Positions 7,591 to 15,355 of a DNA stretch of 38,172 bases are shown piece after piece (within the stretch, counting starts at the first letter, position 1; every line of letters begins with the position of its first letter). The position numbers and the translations under genes are program-made. Under the pieces are notes generated by a model. The model was not told where the DNA came from, ran no database searches, and saw nothing but the letters and a program-made list of their open reading frames with translations. Source of the stretch: Bacteroidota bacterium (GTDB lineage: Bacteria > Bacteroidota > Bacteroidia > Cytophagales > Cyclobacteriaceae); contig JABDGP010000030.1 of NCBI GenBank assembly GCA_013285945.1, positions 1 to 38,172 on the forward strand, read 5' to 3'.

Positions 7591-8765
7591 GAAAAGTTAC
7601 CGGAACAATTTACTTAAAGCGGGGACGAGAAGCATCGGTGAAACGGTTTCACCCCTGGGTGTTTTCCGGAGCAATAGAAAGGACCGAAGGCACACCGGAG
7701 GATGGTGACTGGATGGAAGTGAAAGATGCTCAAAAGAAAACGCTTGGGTTTGGGCATTATCAAAAAGGCACGATAACGGTACGCCTGTTTTCATTCTCTG
7801 AACAAGCTCCTGATGAAAAGATATACTCTGACAAAATTCTTTCGGCGTTCAACCAGAGAGTGTTTACCAAAGTAATTAGCGATCACACCAATTCCTATCG
7901 TTTAGTGCATGGCGAAGGTGACGGATTGCCAGGGCTCATTATTGATGTGTATAACGGTATAGCAGTGATACAAGCGCACACAATTGGCATTCATCTTGAC
8001 CGGTACAGTATTGTTGATGCTATAAAAGGAAGTCTGTTTAAATCTATTCACTCCATTTACTATAAAAGTCAGAGTACACTCCCTGTCAAAACTGAGAACG
8101 AATATCTGCTTGGCATGGGGGCAGTACCACACATTATCACTGAACATGAAAATAAATTTCTAGTAGACTGGGAAGAAGGGCAGAAGACGGGCTTTTTCCT
8201 GGACCAACGTGAAAACAGGAAGCTTTTGGGTCACATGGCAAAAGGAGCTTCTGTATTAAACACGTTTTGTTACACGGGCGGGTTTTCGGTGTACGCATTG
8301 AATGCAGGTGCCAGGTTGGTTCACTCCGTTGATGCTTCAGAAAAAGCAGTAGAGCTCACTCGAAAAAATATAGAGTTGAATGGATTTGATGCGAAGGAAC
8401 ACACTTGTTTTGGATCTGATACATTTGATTTCTTAAAAGACAAGAAAGACGAATACGACCTAATCATACTTGATCCTCCGGCTTTTGCAAAGCATAAAGA
8501 TGCGCGCCATCAGGCAATGAAAGGTTACCAGCGATTGAATGCCGAAGCCATGCGGGCTATTAAGTCAAACGGCATTATTTTTACTTTCTCCTGCTCTCAG
8601 GTAGTCGATAAGCAACTTTTCTACGATACTGTAGTCTCATCTGCTATCCAGGCGGGGCGAGAAATTAAAGTGCTGCAACACCTTGGCCAGCCTGCCGATC
8701 ATCCTGTTTCAATCTACCACCCCGAAGGCGAATATCTTAAGGGCTTGGTGCTTTATGTTGCGTAG
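7587..8765 (+). CDS. rlmI: 23S rRNA (cytosine-5)-methyltransferase RlmI-like
   Basis: A 392-residue class I SAM-dependent methyltransferase of the RlmI/YccW family, which makes m5C at position 1962 of 23S rRNA in E. coli. It has an N-terminal PUA domain (about residues 1-80, with HPWVFSGAIE), a middle EEHAD-like region (YRLVHGEGDGLPGLIIDVY), and a Rossmann methyltransferase domain with KTGFFLDQRENR, VLNTFCYTGGFSVYAL (SAM binding), DLIILDPPAFAK and FTFSCSQ, the last holding the probable catalytic cysteine. The length fits the family (about 396). Its start overlaps the DUF6265 stop by four bases. Its last 13 bases overlap the convergent vapC 3' end. Confidence 0.93.
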   Translation: MRKVTGTIYLKRGREASVKRFHPWVFSGAIERTEGTPEDGDWMEVKDAQKKTLGFGHYQKGTITVRLFSFSEQAPDEKIYSDKILSAFNQRVFTKVISDHTNSYRLVHGEGDGLPGLIIDVYNGIAVIQAHTIGIHLDRYSIVDAIKGSLFKSIHSIYYKSQSTLPVKTENEYLLGMGAVPHIITEHENKFLVDWEEGQKTGFFLDQRENRKLLGHMAKGASVLNTFCYTGGFSVYALNAGARLVHSVDASEKAVELTRKNIELNGFDAKEHTCFGSDTFDFLKDKKDEYDLIILDPPAFAKHKDARHQAMKGYQRLNAEAMRAIKSNGIIFTFSCSQVVDKQLFYDTVVSSAIQAGREIKVLQHLGQPADHPVSIYHPEGEYLKGLVLYVA

Positions 8766-9148
8766 GTCCCTAAGCTTGTGAGTTTCGCGATCTTGTCGAA
8801 ATTGGAATCGTTGTGCACAAGTTTCAGGTTAAAGTGAATTGCATAAAAGGCTATCGCGCAATCATTGGGCTTGCGAATAGTTAGCTCTGCTGCTCGCAAT
8901 TGGCGATAAACAGCAGCTCCGCCATCGGCAGCAAAATATCCGTCCAGCGAAAGAAAATCCAATGCAAGTAACAACTCCTTTAAACCGGCCAGTTCATGCT
9001 CATTTTTTACACCCTGAAGAATCTCCTGATAAATAATTGGACAGATGAATACCCTTTCATCATTGTAAATGTGGTGTTGTAATAATTCTGCATTTGCCGT
9101 TTGCCTGCCCCGCAAAAAATCGACCCAAACGGAAGTATCAAAAATCAT
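8753..9148 (-). CDS. vapC: VapC-like PIN-domain toxin
   Basis: A 131-residue PIN-domain ribonuclease. The acidic metal-binding residues are visible: Asp4 (IFDTSVWVDFL), Glu42 (YQEILQG), Asp96 (PNDCAIA) and Asp114 (VHNDSNFD). This is the full set expected of an active VapC, which cleaves specific RNAs such as tRNAs when freed from its antitoxin. The start overlaps the antitoxin stop by four bases (ATGA), the standard antitoxin-first arrangement. The 3' end overlaps the rlmI stop region by 13 bases on the opposite strand, so transcripts converge. The target RNA cannot be predicted. Confidence 0.9.
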   Translation of the reverse strand: MIFDTSVWVDFLRGRQTANAELLQHHIYNDERVFICPIIYQEILQGVKNEHELAGLKELLLALDFLSLDGYFAADGGAAVYRQLRAAELTIRKPNDCAIAFYAIHFNLKLVHNDSNFDKIAKLTSLGTYAT

Positions 9149-9351
9149 TTTTTAATAGTGCGCATTTCACTCAGGTTACCTTCCCAATTTATCTTCCCAC
9201 GCATCGAGGCTAATTTCCTTCTTTTTAAAATTCGTAAGTGATCGTGTAACGCATTTTCTACCGCTTCACGTTTAGTCTTGGCGTCTCCAAATTTGAGAAT
9301 GTCGCTAATCAGCTGGTTGTTTAATACAATATTAGTGCGCGTTGTTTTCAT
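9145..9351 (-). CDS. vapB: VapB-family antitoxin
   Basis: A 68-residue protein, MKTTRTNIVLNNQLISDILK onward, with FGDAKTKREAVENALHDHLR. It belongs to the small ribbon-helix-helix VapB antitoxins related to DUF2191: an N-terminal beta strand (RTNIVLN) followed by two helices, then a toxin-binding tail with a Trp (INWEGNL). I chose the ATG at 9351 rather than the upstream start at 9378 because TATATTTG (9357-9364) lies between them and family members begin M-x-T/R-TNI. It would bind its own promoter with VapC. The overlap with vapC indicates coupled translation. Confidence 0.87.
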   Translation of the reverse strand: MKTTRTNIVLNNQLISDILKFGDAKTKREAVENALHDHLRILKRRKLASMRGKINWEGNLSEMRTIKK

Positions 9352-9356
9352 ACACC

Positions 9357-9364
9357 CAAATATA
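9357..9364 (-). promoter_or_regulatory. -7 element of vapBC
   Basis: TATATTTG, five bases upstream of the vapB ATG. A second candidate, TACTTTTG, lies a few bases further upstream. No clear -33 TTTG is seen at 19 bases for either. Either promoter implies a leaderless or very short leader. Confidence 0.5.
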
Positions 9365-9393
9365 GCAAAAGTATACACCTTACCTATTCATAT

Positions 9394-9427
9394 AAAAAAA
9401 CCCGGCTACTCATAGAATAACCGGGCT
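9394..9427 (-). terminator. Terminator of the membrane zinc-ribbon gene
   Basis: On the minus strand AGCCCGGTTA pairs with TAGCCGGGTT over 10 positions (two G-T pairs) around a 9-base loop, followed by seven T. It lies 20 bases after the stop at 9447 and separates this gene from vapBC. Confidence 0.85.
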
Positions 9428-9446
9428 CTTATAATTGCTTTTATTT

Positions 9447-10199
9447 CTAAGCCGTAGCTGTTGAATGGTCTACTTTGGTTTGCTGCTTCAAGATCACAGT
9501 TTTCTTGGCTTTATAGCCGCAATAACCGCAGAGGTAGTGTTTTGTAATCTCGCCTTCTTCAGTCTCAGTAGGCTGCCTCACAATCTCCTCTTTCACTACT
9601 TTGAAAGTTTGATAATTACACTCAGGGCATTGCAATGCATGTAAGTGACCGGCATATTTTTCAATTTGAATGAAGCCTGTTTCTTCATCTTTCCACACAT
9701 CATAATCCACTGAGAATACATTCTCTTCAGCCTGCATCCCCTCATCCAGATAAGCATCTTCTTCTTCTTCGCTCAACAACTTCATCGGTTTGCCGGTTTT
9801 CGGCGATATCCGAGGCATGTAGCGCAATAATTTCAATCTCTTTTCGATGTAGAAAGGATAGTAGAATTTAAGCAGATTTTGTACGATTACTGCAACGATC
9901 AAACCCATTGCAGCAGTAACAAAAGTCCTTACTCCAATATATACCGGTGTAAGATGGGTGATCGCCGAGTTAGCAAAAAGGCATCCTCCAAGGATTAGTA
10001 CAATCACAGCAATCCATAAACTGCTGATCTCGTATTTATTAATAAAATCATATTTTTCCTTACTGCCTTTAGTAGTGGATAATTTAACAAAATAGCCCAA
10101 GGCAATAAGGATACCGACAGCCCAGCAAACAAAAGCCAGGTTTTGAGCCAAAGCATTCCAAGAATCGTAGTTTTCTACTATTTCTACTTCTTCATCCAT
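9447..10199 (-). CDS. Membrane protein with C-terminal zinc ribbon, function unknown
   Basis: I do not recognise this 250-residue protein as a named family. It has three predicted membrane segments (about residues 20-40, 58-80 and 88-110), an acidic cytoplasmic stretch (LLSEEEEDAYLDEG, about 141-154) and a four-cysteine zinc ribbon near the C-terminus: CPEC at 191-194 and CGYC at 224-227. The layout suggests a membrane-anchored cytoplasmic zinc-binding domain; a signalling or chaperone role would be guesswork. It is monocistronic: a strong promoter with an inverted repeat lies upstream (10264-10304) and a terminator follows (9394-9427). The upstream inverted repeat hints at specific regulation. 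Confidence 0.8.
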   Translation of the reverse strand: MDEEVEIVENYDSWNALAQNLAFVCWAVGILIALGYFVKLSTTKGSKEKYDFINKYEISSLWIAVIVLILGGCLFANSAITHLTPVYIGVRTFVTAAMGLIVAVIVQNLLKFYYPFYIEKRLKLLRYMPRISPKTGKPMKLLSEEEEDAYLDEGMQAEENVFSVDYDVWKDEETGFIQIEKYAGHLHALQCPECNYQTFKVVKEEIVRQPTETEEGEITKHYLCGYCGYKAKKTVILKQQTKVDHSTATA

Positions 10200-10263
10200 G
10201 GTGATTAGATTTTTTGGGTTTGTCTAAAGAATCAAATATAGCTAAATGAGTTCATTTTTAACT

Positions 10264-10290
10264 ATCCTGATTCACAAATATAATCAGGAT
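10264..10290. repeat. Perfect 9-bp inverted repeat around a -7 element
   Basis: ATCCTGATT (10264-10272) and AATCAGGAT (10282-10290) are perfect inverted copies separated by nine bases. The minus-strand -7 element TATATTTG occupies the central gap. It is not followed by a T tract in either direction, so it is not a terminator. It fits an operator or a 5' hairpin. Confidence 0.75.
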
Positions 10291-10304
10291 GGGGTATATC
10301 CAAA
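10274..10304 (-). promoter_or_regulatory. Bacteroidota sigma-A promoter of the membrane zinc-ribbon gene
   Basis: On the minus strand TTTG (10304-10301), 19 bases of spacer, TATATTTG (10281-10274): a full consensus match. The -7 element lies in the gap of the inverted repeat 10264-10290. A second TATATTTG without a -33 partner occurs at 10233-10240, nearer the ATG at 10199. Confidence 0.72.
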
Positions 10305-10322
10305 ACGGTCAAAATCAAAATT

Positions 10323-11102
10323 TTATATCTTCGGAATTGCGCCAGGAATAGTCTCAACAAATTCAGTGATTACCTTTTGGGCTTCTTGCGGGCATTCATA
10401 CATCGCCATGTGGCCGGTATTTTTAAACAAATGAACGATTGACTTTCTGTTAAGTTGACCTAGTTCTTTAGTTATTTCTGCTGGAATAACCGAGTCTTTA
10501 TCCCCTCCGAGAATTAGCAAGGGTTTGGAGACTTTTTTTAGAAAATCGATAGACGATGGCCTGTCTCTCATGGCTGCAGTGTACGCCAAAAGGGTTTGTT
10601 GTGAGGTGCTTCGTGCAATCTTATCGACCGCCGGAATTGCCAAGTGCTTTTTGTTAAAAAATAAACTGGGAACAAACGTATCGATGAAGGGATCAACACC
10701 ATGGGCTTTCACAAATTCGATAACCTTATTGCGATTTGTTTTTCTTTCTTCACTATCCGGATACGCAGTAGAATGAAATAACCCGATCCCTGCAAATTTT
10801 TCGGGATGACGCGCAGCCATAGCCAATGTCACATAGCCTCCCAGCGAATGCCCAATAATAATGGGCTGCTCAATACGCTTTAGGTCAATCCATTCGGAAA
10901 CTTCTGCTCCGATACTATCAATAGAAAATGGCTCTGAGGGTAAGGGGCTATTCCCAAAGCCTGGCAAGTCAATCAGATAGACCTCAAATTTCTCTGAAAG
11001 CGCCTCGGCAAACTCAGTCCAGATTTCGTGGTTTTCGCAAAAGCCATGGATCAACACAAGCGGGTGGCCGCTACCTGATTTCTTAAAAAAAATAGTTGAC
11101 AT
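10323..11102 (-). CDS. Alpha/beta hydrolase cotranslated with dxs
   Basis: A 259-residue alpha/beta hydrolase. The motifs are PLVLIHGFCENHEIW (oxyanion loop, about residues 14-28), IDLPGFGNS, the nucleophile elbow GHSLGGY with Ser86, the acid in GGDKDSVIP (Asp201 or Asp203) and His231 in NTGHMAMYE. It resembles BioH/MenH-like small esterases and pimeloyl-type hydrolases, but the substrate cannot be assigned. No signal peptide is present. Its ATG overlaps the dxs TGA by one base (TGATG), so it is translated in step with dxs. That suggests a housekeeping role linked to the same transcript, although a metabolic link to isoprenoids is only inference. Confidence 0.88.
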   Translation of the reverse strand: MSTIFFKKSGSGHPLVLIHGFCENHEIWTEFAEALSEKFEVYLIDLPGFGNSPLPSEPFSIDSIGAEVSEWIDLKRIEQPIIIGHSLGGYVTLAMAARHPEKFAGIGLFHSTAYPDSEERKTNRNKVIEFVKAHGVDPFIDTFVPSLFFNKKHLAIPAVDKIARSTSQQTLLAYTAAMRDRPSSIDFLKKVSKPLLILGGDKDSVIPAEITKELGQLNRKSIVHLFKNTGHMAMYECPQEAQKVITEFVETIPGAIPKI

Positions 11103-13027
11103 CAGGCGATCGACTTCGCGGGCTCAAGCATTGAAATCACAGTGTGCTCAATCCCGTCGGGATCAAAGCCACATTCACGATGCAATTCTATTTGTTCGCC
11201 ATGTTCAATTACATCGTCGGGGATACCCAACCGTTTTACTTCAGCTTTAAAATTATGGTCGGCCATAAATTCGATAACGGCACTGCCAAAACCGCCCTGA
11301 ACACATCCATCTTCAACGGTCACTATCTTTTTGAATTTGGCAAAAACTTCAAGAAGCATTTTCTCGTCCAATGGCTTTACAAAACGCAAATCGTAGTGCG
11401 CAATATTTATTCCCTGCTTTTCCAGGCGCTTGCAAACCTCTACGGCATAATTGCCGATATGGCCAATGGTGAGGATTGCCAATTCTTCTCCATCCTTAAT
11501 TTTCCGTCCTGTACCTATTTCAATTTTCTCAAAAGGAGTTCGCCAGTCAGGCATTACACCCTGACCACGCGGGTAACGAATTGAAAAGGCTTTTTCAGTA
11601 CGTGGTAGTTGAGCAGTGTACATGAGATTACGCAGCTCCGATTCGTTCATTGGCGCTGCTACGATCATATTGGGCAAGCAACGAAAGTAGGCCAAGTCAT
11701 AAGCCCCGTGGTGAGTAGGACCGTCAGAGCCGGCAAATCCTGCACGATCGAGGCAAAAATTGACAGGCAAATTCTGAATACAAACATCATGCACTACCTG
11801 ATCATAAGCTCGCTGCATGAAGGAGCTGTAAATATTGCAAAACGGAACGAGTCCCTGTGTAGCCAAGCCCGCAGAAAAAGTTACCGCATGTTGCTCGGCA
11901 ATGCCCACATCGATAGCACGACCAGGCATTTCTTTCATCATGATATTCATCGATGAACCCGAAGGCATTGCTGGTGTAATGCCGATGATTTTATCGTTCG
12001 CTTTAGCCAATTCCACCAATGTGTGGCCAAACACATCCTGATATTTTGGAGCTTGAGGTTTGTCGTAAACCTTTTTATGGATTTCGCCTGTGATCTTATC
12101 GAATGTTCCCGGCGAATGCCAGGTTGTTGCATTTCCTTTTTCGGCTGGACCGTAGCCTTTGCCTTTGGTGGTAACACAATGCAGGATTTTTGGTCCCTTG
12201 ATTTTTTTTAAGTCATTAAGCACCGCCACCAAGTGGTCAACGTCATGGCCATCTACCGGGCCGAAGTAGCGAAGGTGAAGCGACTCAAATAAGTTACTTT
12301 GACTTAAGACTGTTGCCTTAATTCCATTTTCAATTTTTGAAACAATCTCTTGTGCATTTTTTCCAAACTTGGAAAGCTTGCCCAGCAAATTCCAAACATC
12401 ATCCTTAAGACGATTATAGGTTTTGGAGGTCGTGATGTCGGTAAGGTAATCTTTTAAGGCGCCCACGTTGGGGTCGATAGACATGCAATTGTCGTTGAGG
12501 ATAATCAGCAGATTGGTGTCTGACACTCCCGCATGGTTCAGCGCTTCAAACGCCATGCCTCCAGTGAGTGCCCCGTCGCCAATAATGGCCACATGCTGTT
12601 TATCAAGCAAACCTAAGTTTTGAGAAGCGAAAGCCATTCCCAGTGCGGCCGAAACCGAAGTAGATGAGTGACCTACGCCAAAAGAGTCATATTCACTCTC
12701 TTTCCGCTTGGGAAAGCCCGAAATACCTTTGTAGAACCGATTCGTCTGAAAAACATCCCTTCTTCCCGTAAGGATTTTATGCCCGTAGGCCTGATGACCT
12801 ACATCCCAAACCAATTGATCATAGGGTGTATTAAAAACATAATGCAGGGCCACCGTAAGTTCTACCACACCCAGACTTGCCCCGAAATGCCCACCATAAA
12901 CGGAGACATTATCAATTATAAAATGCCGCAATTCTTCACACAATTGAACTAATTGTGCCTGATCGAGTTTTTTTAAATCGGCAGGGCCGTTGATTTGTGC
13001 TAAAAGTTTGCCGGGAGTAATCAGCAT
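11102..13027 (-). CDS. dxs: 1-deoxy-D-xylulose-5-phosphate synthase
   Basis: Dxs condenses pyruvate and glyceraldehyde-3-phosphate to DXP using thiamine diphosphate, the entry step of the MEP isoprenoid pathway and of ThDP and PLP supply. At 641 residues it has the normal family length. Visible motifs are HFGASLG with the catalytic His near residue 48, WDVGHQAYGHKILTGRR (74-90), the ThDP/Mg motif GDGALTGG...NDN (150-180), GIAEQHAVTFSAGLA (about 375) with the catalytic Glu, and DRAGFAGSDGPTHHG. The start is an ATG at 13027. A TATACTTG sequence upstream resembles a -7 element with one mismatch. The downstream hydrolase overlaps by one base. It is divergent from scpA. Confidence 0.97.
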   Translation of the reverse strand: MLITPGKLLAQINGPADLKKLDQAQLVQLCEELRHFIIDNVSVYGGHFGASLGVVELTVALHYVFNTPYDQLVWDVGHQAYGHKILTGRRDVFQTNRFYKGISGFPKRKESEYDSFGVGHSSTSVSAALGMAFASQNLGLLDKQHVAIIGDGALTGGMAFEALNHAGVSDTNLLIILNDNCMSIDPNVGALKDYLTDITTSKTYNRLKDDVWNLLGKLSKFGKNAQEIVSKIENGIKATVLSQSNLFESLHLRYFGPVDGHDVDHLVAVLNDLKKIKGPKILHCVTTKGKGYGPAEKGNATTWHSPGTFDKITGEIHKKVYDKPQAPKYQDVFGHTLVELAKANDKIIGITPAMPSGSSMNIMMKEMPGRAIDVGIAEQHAVTFSAGLATQGLVPFCNIYSSFMQRAYDQVVHDVCIQNLPVNFCLDRAGFAGSDGPTHHGAYDLAYFRCLPNMIVAAPMNESELRNLMYTAQLPRTEKAFSIRYPRGQGVMPDWRTPFEKIEIGTGRKIKDGEELAILTIGHIGNYAVEVCKRLEKQGINIAHYDLRFVKPLDEKMLLEVFAKFKKIVTVEDGCVQGGFGSAVIEFMADHNFKAEVKRLGIPDDVIEHGEQIELHRECGFDPDGIEHTVISMLEPAKSIA

Positions 13028-13153
13028 TTATTTGAAGTTTGAGTATTAACCCAATTAACAAGTATAAAGTTATCAGTTTGGCCGAATTTACAATTCGGGA
13101 AACCGCAAATTTAGGTATTTCCGGTTGTCCAGGTTTTTGTCTGTGGATTTGAA

Positions 13154-13161
13154 TATTTTTG
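13154..13161 (+). promoter_or_regulatory. -7 element of scpA
   Basis: TATTTTTG matches TAnnTTTG, 16 bases upstream of the ATG at 13178. The nearest TTTG is only 14 bases upstream, so the -33 element is not canonical. Confidence 0.5.
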
Positions 13162-13177
13162 CGGACTTATTAGAATT

Positions 13178-13936
13178 ATGGTACAAGAAAATTTTGAGGT
13201 AAGGCTCCCCCTGTTTGAAGGCCCTTTTGATCTGTTGTTGTTCTTTATCGAGCGCGACGAATTGGACATTAATGACATCCCTATCTCGGTGATTACAAGG
13301 GAATTCCTTGAATATCTTCATCGCCTTGAAACCTTAAACATTGAAGTTGCAAGCGAATTCATATTGGTGGCGGCCACACTCATGCGCATTAAATCAAGGA
13401 TGTTATTGCCACGTCCTCAATTGGATGAGCAAGGCAATGAAATAGACCCACGCGAGGAGCTGGTGAAACACCTGATGGAGTACAAAAAATACAAGTCGGT
13501 GGTGGAGCAATTCCATAAAATGGAAGAGACCGAACTGATGAAAGAAAAGCGCGGCAATCTGATGAAAGAGCTCCGTCAGTTGGCCGAAAGCTCAAATGTA
13601 GAAGCTGAACTTCAGGACGTAGATCTCTTCAAGTTGCTTACGGTCTTTGAAAAGGTATTAAAACGCCAGGAAGAAGAAAAAAACAGACCTGTGCACCAAG
13701 TGATTCAATATCCTTACACGATCGAAGGGCAGAAAGAATTTATTTTAAATGAAATCACCGTAAAACCGCGTGTTGCTTTTACCGAGCTGTTTGAAAAAGC
13801 TCCGACACGGATCGCCTTGATCTTTAACTTCCTAGCTATCCTTGAAATGCTCGCCAATGGCCTACTAAACATTCAGGTTGGTGAAGGGTTTAACAATTTC
13901 TGGGTGACCAAGCCGGAAGAAGTGCCTCAGCATTAG
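13178..13936 (+). CDS. scpA: Segregation and condensation protein A
   Basis: ScpA is the kleisin subunit of the SMC-ScpAB chromosome condensin. The 252-residue protein has the typical N-terminal stretch VRLPLFEGPFDLLLFFIERD (about residues 8-27), then ELDINDIPISVITREFLEYL and the helix AATLMRIKSRMLLPRP, which bind the SMC neck. The C-terminal winged-helix part (RIALIFNFLAILEMLANGLL) binds the SMC head. The middle acidic, Lys-rich region binds ScpB. scpB is not adjacent. The last codons (EEVPQH-stop) fall in the first copy of a 20-base tandem duplication, so the 3' end has recently been rearranged without damage to the frame. Confidence 0.95.
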   Translation: MVQENFEVRLPLFEGPFDLLLFFIERDELDINDIPISVITREFLEYLHRLETLNIEVASEFILVAATLMRIKSRMLLPRPQLDEQGNEIDPREELVKHLMEYKKYKSVVEQFHKMEETELMKEKRGNLMKELRQLAESSNVEAELQDVDLFKLLTVFEKVLKRQEEEKNRPVHQVIQYPYTIEGQKEFILNEITVKPRVAFTELFEKAPTRIALIFNFLAILEMLANGLLNIQVGEGFNNFWVTKPEEVPQH

Positions 13937-13955
13937 AAGAAGTGCCTCAGCATTA
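13916..13955. repeat. 20-base perfect tandem duplication at the scpA/tolC junction
   Basis: GAAGAAGTGCCTCAGCATTA occurs at 13916-13935 and again at 13936-13955. Copy 1 encodes the scpA C-terminus and the first two bases of its stop; the G of the TAG comes from copy 2. Copy 2 ends in TTA (13953-13955), which is the TAA stop of the convergent tolC-like gene. Confidence 0.97.
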
Positions 13956-15335
13956 GTGAACAAGTAAACCCTGCGCCTTTAGGAAATTAAGCTCACTTAG
14001 TTTAGTACTATAAGCAGCTTGTGATAAATTGTATTGCGCATCTGCATAGGTTTGCATAACAGTTCGGTATTCTATATAATTAGATAGCCCCTGTTTAAAA
14101 CGCTTCGCTGCTATATAAAGATTCTGATTTGCGAGTTGTACACTCTGCCTTTCTATCTCTACGATTTTTAAATTATTCTCGAAACTTAAATACGCCTTAT
14201 ACAAGTTTGATTTCTCCTGCAATTCAGATGCTTGCAGGCGTAAATTATCAGAAGCTATCTGCATAGTTTGATTCCTGATTGCCGTGCGTGTAGTAAGGTT
14301 GTTAAGTATAGTCCATGAAAAAATAAACCCTCCGTTGTACCCATAATTTTGATTTAATCGCTGTAACCCAATGTCTTGAGAAGCCCACTGATAAGTATAG
14401 TTTCCGGTAATACCAATTTTAGGCATAGCGTTGGCTTTAAATTCTTTTAATGCCAAGCCGTCAATTTCCATGGTCTTTCTTCCCATTAAAATTGTGTTGT
14501 TATTTTTATCAGTGTTGTCTAAAGCGCTTGCATATTCTGGTTTATTTTGGATGACAATTGTATCCGGAACGCTGAACTCAACATCGGGTGATTGTTTCAA
14601 AACAGTATTCAAATTAATACGCTGTTCATTTAATAAATTCTGCTGCTGCGTGATTTGTACCTGAATGTTATTGTAATCGATTTGAGTTTGTAAAACATCC
14701 ACAGCGGATCCAATGCCGGCCTTTAGCTTTTCCGCTGCCAGCTTTTTTTGATCTTCTCCTAAAATCAAGGATGCTTTTAACGCCTTGATAAATTGCTCTA
14801 TACTTATCATTTGATAATAAGTAGTAAGCGCTGTTAGTAAAGTGGTTTCAACTGTTAACCGATACTGCAAGTTGCTTAATTCCTCAGCGCGGCCTAATTT
14901 CTTTTTTGTGGCAAACATCTTTAACCCGTCGAAAAAGTACCATGTGACGACCAGTGAGGGACTATAGCTAACTGAATTAAGCGTTTGCTTGTCCACGTTT
15001 AGTGTAGGATTGGAATATTTGAGTGTACTTGTTGTTTGACCAATCCCCAGCGGGCTTTGCGGGCTGCCCGCCGCTATGGAAATCTGTGGCAACATACCAG
15101 TAGTGCCTCCTGATACTGTACCTCCGGTAGACTGGCCGCCGCCTACTAAGCCTATGTTATTATTGTTTTTTGCTACCTGTATATTATTCTTGGCGATATT
15201 AACATCAAAGTTGTTTTCAATAGTTATTTTAATAACATCTTCTACGGTTAGTAAATCCTGACTCTTAACTGAAGATGCGATTAAAAGTAGTATGGAGAGG
15301 GTAATGAGTTTATACATGTTTTTCATAGGCAACAT
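13953..15335 (-). CDS. TolC-family outer-membrane efflux channel
   Basis: A 460-residue outer membrane efflux protein. The signal peptide is MKNMYKLITLSILLLIASSV; the codon choice MLPMKNM leaves the start open between Met1, Met4 and Met7, and Met4 would give the most typical signal. Two repeats of long coiled-coil helices are visible (about residues 140-240 and 345-455), with LTVEDVIKITIENNFDVNIA as the first TolC helix. A Gly/Ser/Thr-rich stretch (about residues 62-82, VGGGQSTGGTVSGGTTG) is inserted before the first barrel strands. It is the last gene of the RND operon and would form the exit duct for the pump 15522-18644 and adaptor 18701-19759. Its stop codon lies in the tandem duplication shared with scpA. 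Confidence 0.92.
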   Translation of the reverse strand: MLPMKNMYKLITLSILLLIASSVKSQDLLTVEDVIKITIENNFDVNIAKNNIQVAKNNNNIGLVGGGQSTGGTVSGGTTGMLPQISIAAGSPQSPLGIGQTTSTLKYSNPTLNVDKQTLNSVSYSPSLVVTWYFFDGLKMFATKKKLGRAEELSNLQYRLTVETTLLTALTTYYQMISIEQFIKALKASLILGEDQKKLAAEKLKAGIGSAVDVLQTQIDYNNIQVQITQQQNLLNEQRINLNTVLKQSPDVEFSVPDTIVIQNKPEYASALDNTDKNNNTILMGRKTMEIDGLALKEFKANAMPKIGITGNYTYQWASQDIGLQRLNQNYGYNGGFIFSWTILNNLTTRTAIRNQTMQIASDNLRLQASELQEKSNLYKAYLSFENNLKIVEIERQSVQLANQNLYIAAKRFKQGLSNYIEYRTVMQTYADAQYNLSQAAYSTKLSELNFLKAQGLLVH

Positions 15336-15355
15336 TTCCTTTTATAAGTTCTGAT

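Noticed and set aside
11144-11584. Open frame of 146 codons on the plus strand inside dxs
   Set aside because: It is antisense to the conserved C-terminal part of Dxs and shows no family motif.
13088-13321. Minus-strand frame overlapping the scpA start
   Set aside because: It overlaps the scpA promoter and its conserved N-terminus, and no motif is present.
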